Below are positions 59,299 to 64,000 of a stretch of 64,000 bases of DNA, one piece after another. The notes under the pieces were generated by a model. It was not told the DNA's origin and made no database searches. It was given only the letters and a program-made list of their open reading frames with translations. Origin of the DNA: Echinococcus granulosus (Eukaryota; Platyhelminthes; Cestoda; Cyclophyllidea; Taeniidae); NCBI RefSeq assembly GCF_000524195.1, contig NW_020170401.1:138657-202656 (forward strand). The letters are read 5' to 3'. Position 1 is the stretch's first letter. Each line of letters opens with the position of its first letter. The translations under genes were made by a program, and so were the position numbers.

Positions 59299-62200
59299 CT
59301 AACTGACATCAAAGTCGTAGAGGATGACATTTTTGTCGTAAGAGCCAGAGATCACCACGGAACCGTAGATGAGGAGGCAAGTGACCCCGTCCTCGTGACC
59401 GCGTAGGCACCCAATCGGTGTGTTCGTGTCGGCACGCCATACCTAGGTGGGAGAATGGCAACACAATGTTTCCCACTCACCGCAATGATTTGAAATATGA
59501 CACGTATCAGATGAGCACGAAGTGAAAGCTGGAGATTCTCAATTCTTTAGAGAAAGTATACGACTATCGTGGATGAGGAGTCAGAGGGATTAATCAATCA
59601 GTCAGGCAATCTGTAGCCACTTTCTTCATTTCTCAGGTTATGGCTGGGTGGTCGGGTGGACCCCCTTACCCCTTGATGACCTTCGACCATCATTTTCAAA
59701 CGTTTGTTTTCTCCCCACACTGGGCACTCGTGCGCATGTGGAGACAACACTGCGTACCGCAGAAACGCATTCCGGTCCCAATACCCAACAATGACGAAAC
59801 ACCCTCCCGACCAGTGCTATGTTCTTTGCCAATCAGCTGTATAGGCTCAGAGTGGGTACTTCTGTCCCAAAATGGAGGAGCAACTGATTTGTCAGGGTGA
59901 GGTTGTCACAAGGCACACCCAGAAATGACTAATCACCACTACTACTTTCCAGAAAAAAAAAACGAGTGCGGAAAAGTGCCTATGCACGGAAAACATCCCC
60001 ACTGTACACCCTCTCACTCATCGTCTTTGGAAAGGTGTAAGACGCCGTGTAGTGTTTTCTTCCGAGAATGGAACATACTTGCAAGGAAATACCAGTGCTT
60101 TCTCGCCAACTATCAAGTGGATAAATCTGAGCAGCAATTGGATTTGTCCGAAGTTTACCCCACACGATCTTAGGAGTGAGGTTTGGGTGGTAAATGAGTG
60201 TTTTGGAGGAAACCAGTGAGGAATATGCTCGTTCACTTAATACAGGGAGTAATATGGCGGAACGGAGTTTATACGTCCATTAAATGCCATGGCCACTGAA
60301 CACAACAAATCCCTACTCCTTCCATGAAGGCATTACTCGCCCCCATCGAAGTATACCAAAATGGCTCCTCCACCATCAAAGCATCCATCTTATCCACACA
60401 CACATTTCGGATGCAATGAAAGGAACAATGACGCAATACGGAATCATATAGGAAAAGAACAAAATGCCTTAACGAGGGTTTGACAAGCTACCAAAACCAA
60501 ATATGGACAGTTAACCACTCAAGTAACCAGACACAAGAAACGACCAGTTATGAATGAGGCGGAAATCTACCTTGATAGTCTGATCGTCACAACCACATAG
60601 CAGATGCCATCCGTCTCCTGCCAGGCATCGAATCACCGCACCCGTCGATTGTGCATTTTCAGCTTCTACGCACAGCTGTTCTAGCAGTTTGGGACGTTCC
60701 CAATTCAGCGTCGTCGTTGACGACAACTTGTCCACCATAGCAGGCTGCAGAGCTGGAGGAGAGTGAGGAATACGCCACACACAAATGCGACCATCATGAT
60801 GCGATACAAAAAGGCGTCGACGCTGCACGTCTAGATGGAGACTGGTGACCGGAGTGGTCCAAAACTCGGCTCCCGGACGCGTGCCCGGTCGCACGAGGGT
60901 GTAGTAACAGGCGGCGGTCTTCAGACTCCAGATCTGTGCAAGACACGAATGATAAGGGGAGGGCTCGAAGCAGATGAAATCGACTACAAGTATACGCACT
61001 GAAACACCAAGAAAACAAGCAGCCTCTATGCTGATGACAATGGTAACGACAGAAACGGCACATTTGTCGCATTACGAGGAAAAAAGCAATTACAATCTTG
61101 GTCGCGAATTTCCACATTGTTACGGAGTCTCATGCATCCAAACTTTTCACCTACGTGATGCCTAGGGATCTAGTCTTTGTAAAGATGCTCTGATGATGTT
61201 TTGCCTGTCTGAATTCTAAATTGGCCACGCGACACTTCAAAGTGGACTGAAACTTTGCTCCCATGAGGATGGCCCGGGACTTTGCTAATGGCGTCTAGTC
61301 TAATAGCCTCTCAAAACTTCTGCTCGCTGATTCACAAAACCGACATCTAGACCAACTTCAAAACACGTCCGTGGAGGTTAAACTATCCCTGCATGGAGAA
61401 AAACATGGAATTTGCCCGAAAATTCCACGGCCCATCAACATCAGTACAGATTACCATGATGTACCAGTTCAGACATTGGTTTGATCCATGATGAAAAATG
61501 GACGAACGTTTTTGGCCACACAACACATTTTGCAGTTAATATGTCTATGATTAACGAATTCTTAAAATCACAATACGTACAAAGTAATCACGCGGAGAAA
61601 TGCATGCAAGAAATTGACTTTGTAAATAAAGCTGGCGATTTGGCCAAAAGGATATGGTCTAAACTCACTCGAACGGTGTTGTCGAGAGAACCGGAGTAGA
61701 GGAGAGAATCGTCATAGGTGAGGCAGACAACACCGGCTGTGTGCCCCCTAAAAAAACCAAGAAGGAATAATGCACACACTGCCAATTCTTTCAAATAACT
61801 ACGGAGTCGCCAAAACTATGGATAGGTGTCTTGTCTGCAAAAGGATCCCACAGAACCTTCCTCTATCATTTACTGCCCAATCATGCTACTGATTTGTGAA
61901 AACAAGTAGATCCCATTACAATTCTCATTGCAAAGGATACCAGTCATGAGTCAAAAGACGACTTCTTCAATTTTAAAAAAAACACTCTTGAAACACACTG
62001 TATTGTGAACTCGCTAGCCTACGCAATCAGGACTTTTGCCGAGCACCATGGATTTCCGCCTGCGTCCAAAATGCTACCAATCCTACCGCGCATCACTAAT
62101 GCATCTTCCATACAGCTACGGTTTACTACAGCTTCAGCGAAGAGTGGGCGGAGGGCTACAACCGTGTCCGAAACGCAAACACAGTTCTTGACACAATTGA

Positions 62201-62690
62201 AAATGCTCTTCAACATAATTCCGTGTAAAGAAGTTTTGAGCGTTTTGAGAGTGGGTATGCGAACATATCACTTCTCCCTTTTCATAAACGTAACTTCACA
62301 ATTTTCACGAACATGAGGGCGTTGGAACAACACGTCCGATTACCCTCCGCGAATTGGATGTAACGATTCCTGTCAAGAAAGGCCAACTTCATTTTCACAG
62401 CAACATGCTATTTCAACGCAATGACAGTGGTTTTTGAACAGATGAGAAGTTCATTCTGCCCTTTTCCTCAGCCAACAGATTGGATAAAGTCGTGTACATC
62501 ACAATGAATACGAAAACTAAAATACCATTGTAACAAATCACAGGTAGTTGCGCCAAAAAAAGAAGATGCGTTAAATAAAAAACTGCTGACGGAAGTCTTA
62601 CCGAAAAATCGCCTTTTGACTACTAGAAGCTAGGTCCCACAGTCGAATTGTGCAGTCGTAGGAGCCACTGATGGCCTTCGTCGAATCAGC
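59299..62690 (-). CDS. WD40-repeat protein, 3' part (upstream exons not found)
   Basis: Four exons in transcript order: 62690-62602, 61747-61669, 60933-60571, 59442-59299 (TAG). They join in phase to 225 codons. WD40 repeat signatures are seen in order: ISGSYDCTIRLWDL, then FRGHTAGVVCLTY with LLYSGSLDNTVRIWSL, then RRLFVSHHDGRICVWRI, then LLCGCDDQTIKVW, then LRGHEDGVTCLLIYG with ISGSYDKNVILYDF at the C-terminus. That gives about five blades, so two or more blades or an N-terminal domain must be encoded upstream, beyond or near the right edge of the window. WD40 propellers are protein-interaction scaffolds; the family is not determined, although the blade style recalls ZNF106- or FBXW-type propellers. 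The gene faces the decayed CEP162-like exon, as its broken twin at 46.9-54.9 kb faces the intact one. Confidence 0.82.
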
Positions 62691-64000
62691 CTATGAAGTA
62701 AAAAGGAAAAAGTAGCTTAACGTTTAGCAAGCTCATAATTGTCAGCGACTGTTATTTTAATCCTTCTATGGGTATCTTTTGCGTGAAACCACTGACACGT
62801 CAGCAAAAGGTGGCATTGCCACACCAGCGAACCTCGATGCGACAGCTTAATCAGTTATAAACATAGACCAACATTTTAAAGACTCCATATATGGCAACTG
62901 TGAGCCTCAAGTCGCATCACCACATCGCGCACTCATGAACACCGTCACATAAAGTGAGAAATTCCACACAACTAAATTAGAACATTTATGGTGAAAGCAG
63001 AATAACGAGAGATGGTTTCGCATTAATCGACTGGAAATTCGTTTAAGTGTTTTCTTAAGTAGTCTTGGCTTAGATCCGATCCACTCGCCGACTTCAGTGA
63101 TATTGTGTACCAAGTCTTCCCTGAAGTCGTAATAAATTATCCCGGTAATGGAAAACTAGTGTTGGTGTCAAGAAGGGCTGCGAAGCTGTGGACTTGACAG
63201 AGAGTCCCTACGCCATTCGGTGGAGCTCTAATCACAGAGACTGAAGATCCTCGTGTAGATAAATACACCGTCAAACAAAAGAATAAAAAGACACGTCTGC
63301 CACCATTCCGATTTTAAATTTCTAGATGGCCTCGTTTAATATTCGTCATAGCAATGGCTGGACACCCAAGATTGTATCAGGTGATTCAACAAGTTCCCGG
63401 TGTTATCAACATGCCTCACTGAAATGTCTGCATGCAACTCGTAGGTAGGAAAATTGTAAAACTTCGCTGTTTTGTTTACTAGGGTTAGAGAGCCTAGACA
63501 TTTGTCAGTCCTTCAATACCCTTCACTGTACTCTGTACCAATTTCGCATGAATACTTTGAACCTCCCAGCATTTATCACAAAATGTCACTTTAACCTAAT
63601 ACGTGCGATTTCAGTTTGTCTGCTTTATGCATACAGACAGGAGCTGCTCTTGCAGTAGCCTGTCCACAAGAGCATAAAGCATTTTGATAAGGTGTGGTGG
63701 CACACCATACTACCCAGAAGTGATTGGAATAAACAACTACAATGAATTTACTGATGAATGACCAAATTGTGGTGGTGGTGGTGGTGGCTTTCGTATTGTA
63801 AAGCCAAGTGAACGAACATATCATTGACCATGACCAAACAGTCAGCTCACTACCCACTTCAAGCTTCTGAGACGCAAACCGCTTCGTGCCCAGAAAAGAA
63901 CAGAGTTGAGTTGTTCACTTGCTGAAGGCAAAATAAATGTGACTGAGATTTCCACACAACTTGATGCCTTTAAAACTCGTACAACACCAACAACAGCTTT
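62691..64000. other. No exon recognised; probable intron or upstream part of the WD40 gene
   Basis: The WD40 exon ending at 62690 has a good acceptor, so the gene must continue in this direction. I find no WD40-like segment or convincing exon up to the window edge. The 88-codon minus frame at 63591-63857 is Thr-rich because of a CCACCACCACC-type repeat at about 63770-63790 and is not supported. Confidence 0.4.

Larger units (their letters stand above)
58645..62690. repeat. Segmental duplication, copy B
   Basis: Counterpart of copy A, with the same order of elements: last exon of the CEP162-like gene (broken here), its 3' flank, then the WD40 gene on the opposite strand (intact here). Similarity is clearest in former exons and weaker, with many small gaps, in introns and flanks, so the duplication is old. 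The left boundary is near or before the gap at 58681. Confidence 0.75.

Overview
This is nuclear DNA from a multicellular eukaryote, and most likely a parasitic flatworm of the tapeworm type. All large genes are split into many exons. The protein families are animal ones: GIGYF, HFM1/MER3, LRR1, a CEP162-like protein, histone H4 and a WD40 protein. Many introns are only 29-47 nt long, including several of exactly 36 nt, a class I associate with tapeworm genomes. I cannot name the species. Two runs of exactly 100 N are scaffold gaps. All splice models were built by hand from GT/GC-AG sites, reading-phase continuity and remembered human orthologues. Nothing was run through a database.

Layout. 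Positions 1-3041 hold little beyond a possible last exon of a plus-strand gene (about 1779-2028). At 3042-5354 (minus) is a five-exon LRR1 orthologue, the receptor of a CUL2 ubiquitin ligase that unloads the replicative helicase. Positions 5355-11035 are gene-poor. At 11036-19483 (minus) are about 25 exons of HFM1/MER3, the meiotic DNA helicase; all helicase motifs and the Sec63 region can be read, and the 5' end is unresolved. Diverging from it, 21438-40428 (plus) is a 13-exon GIGYF gene with an intact 1136-codon model, a 4EHP-binding motif at the N-terminus and a GYF domain in the middle. At 42042-46623 (plus) is a coiled-coil gene whose second half resembles CEP162.

The right third is a decayed segmental duplication. 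One copy (about 46.4-54.9 kb) has an intact end of the CEP162-like gene followed by broken fragments of a convergent WD40 gene. The other (about 58.6-62.7 kb) has a broken CEP162-like last exon followed by the intact 3' part of the WD40 gene. Each copy kept the gene the other lost. The first copy also carries about 5.6 kb of extra DNA containing a very divergent, intronless histone H4 reading frame. That H4 has lost its stop codon and has a degenerate histone 3' stem-loop.

The genes do not form a pathway cluster, though LRR1 (replisome disassembly) and HFM1 (meiotic recombination) are same-strand neighbours and GIGYF acts in translational repression. The most unusual items are the H4-derived frame without several modifiable lysines, the reciprocal gene loss, a PCNA-binding-like motif in the HFM1 tail, and very short introns, two of which appear to use GC-AG ends.
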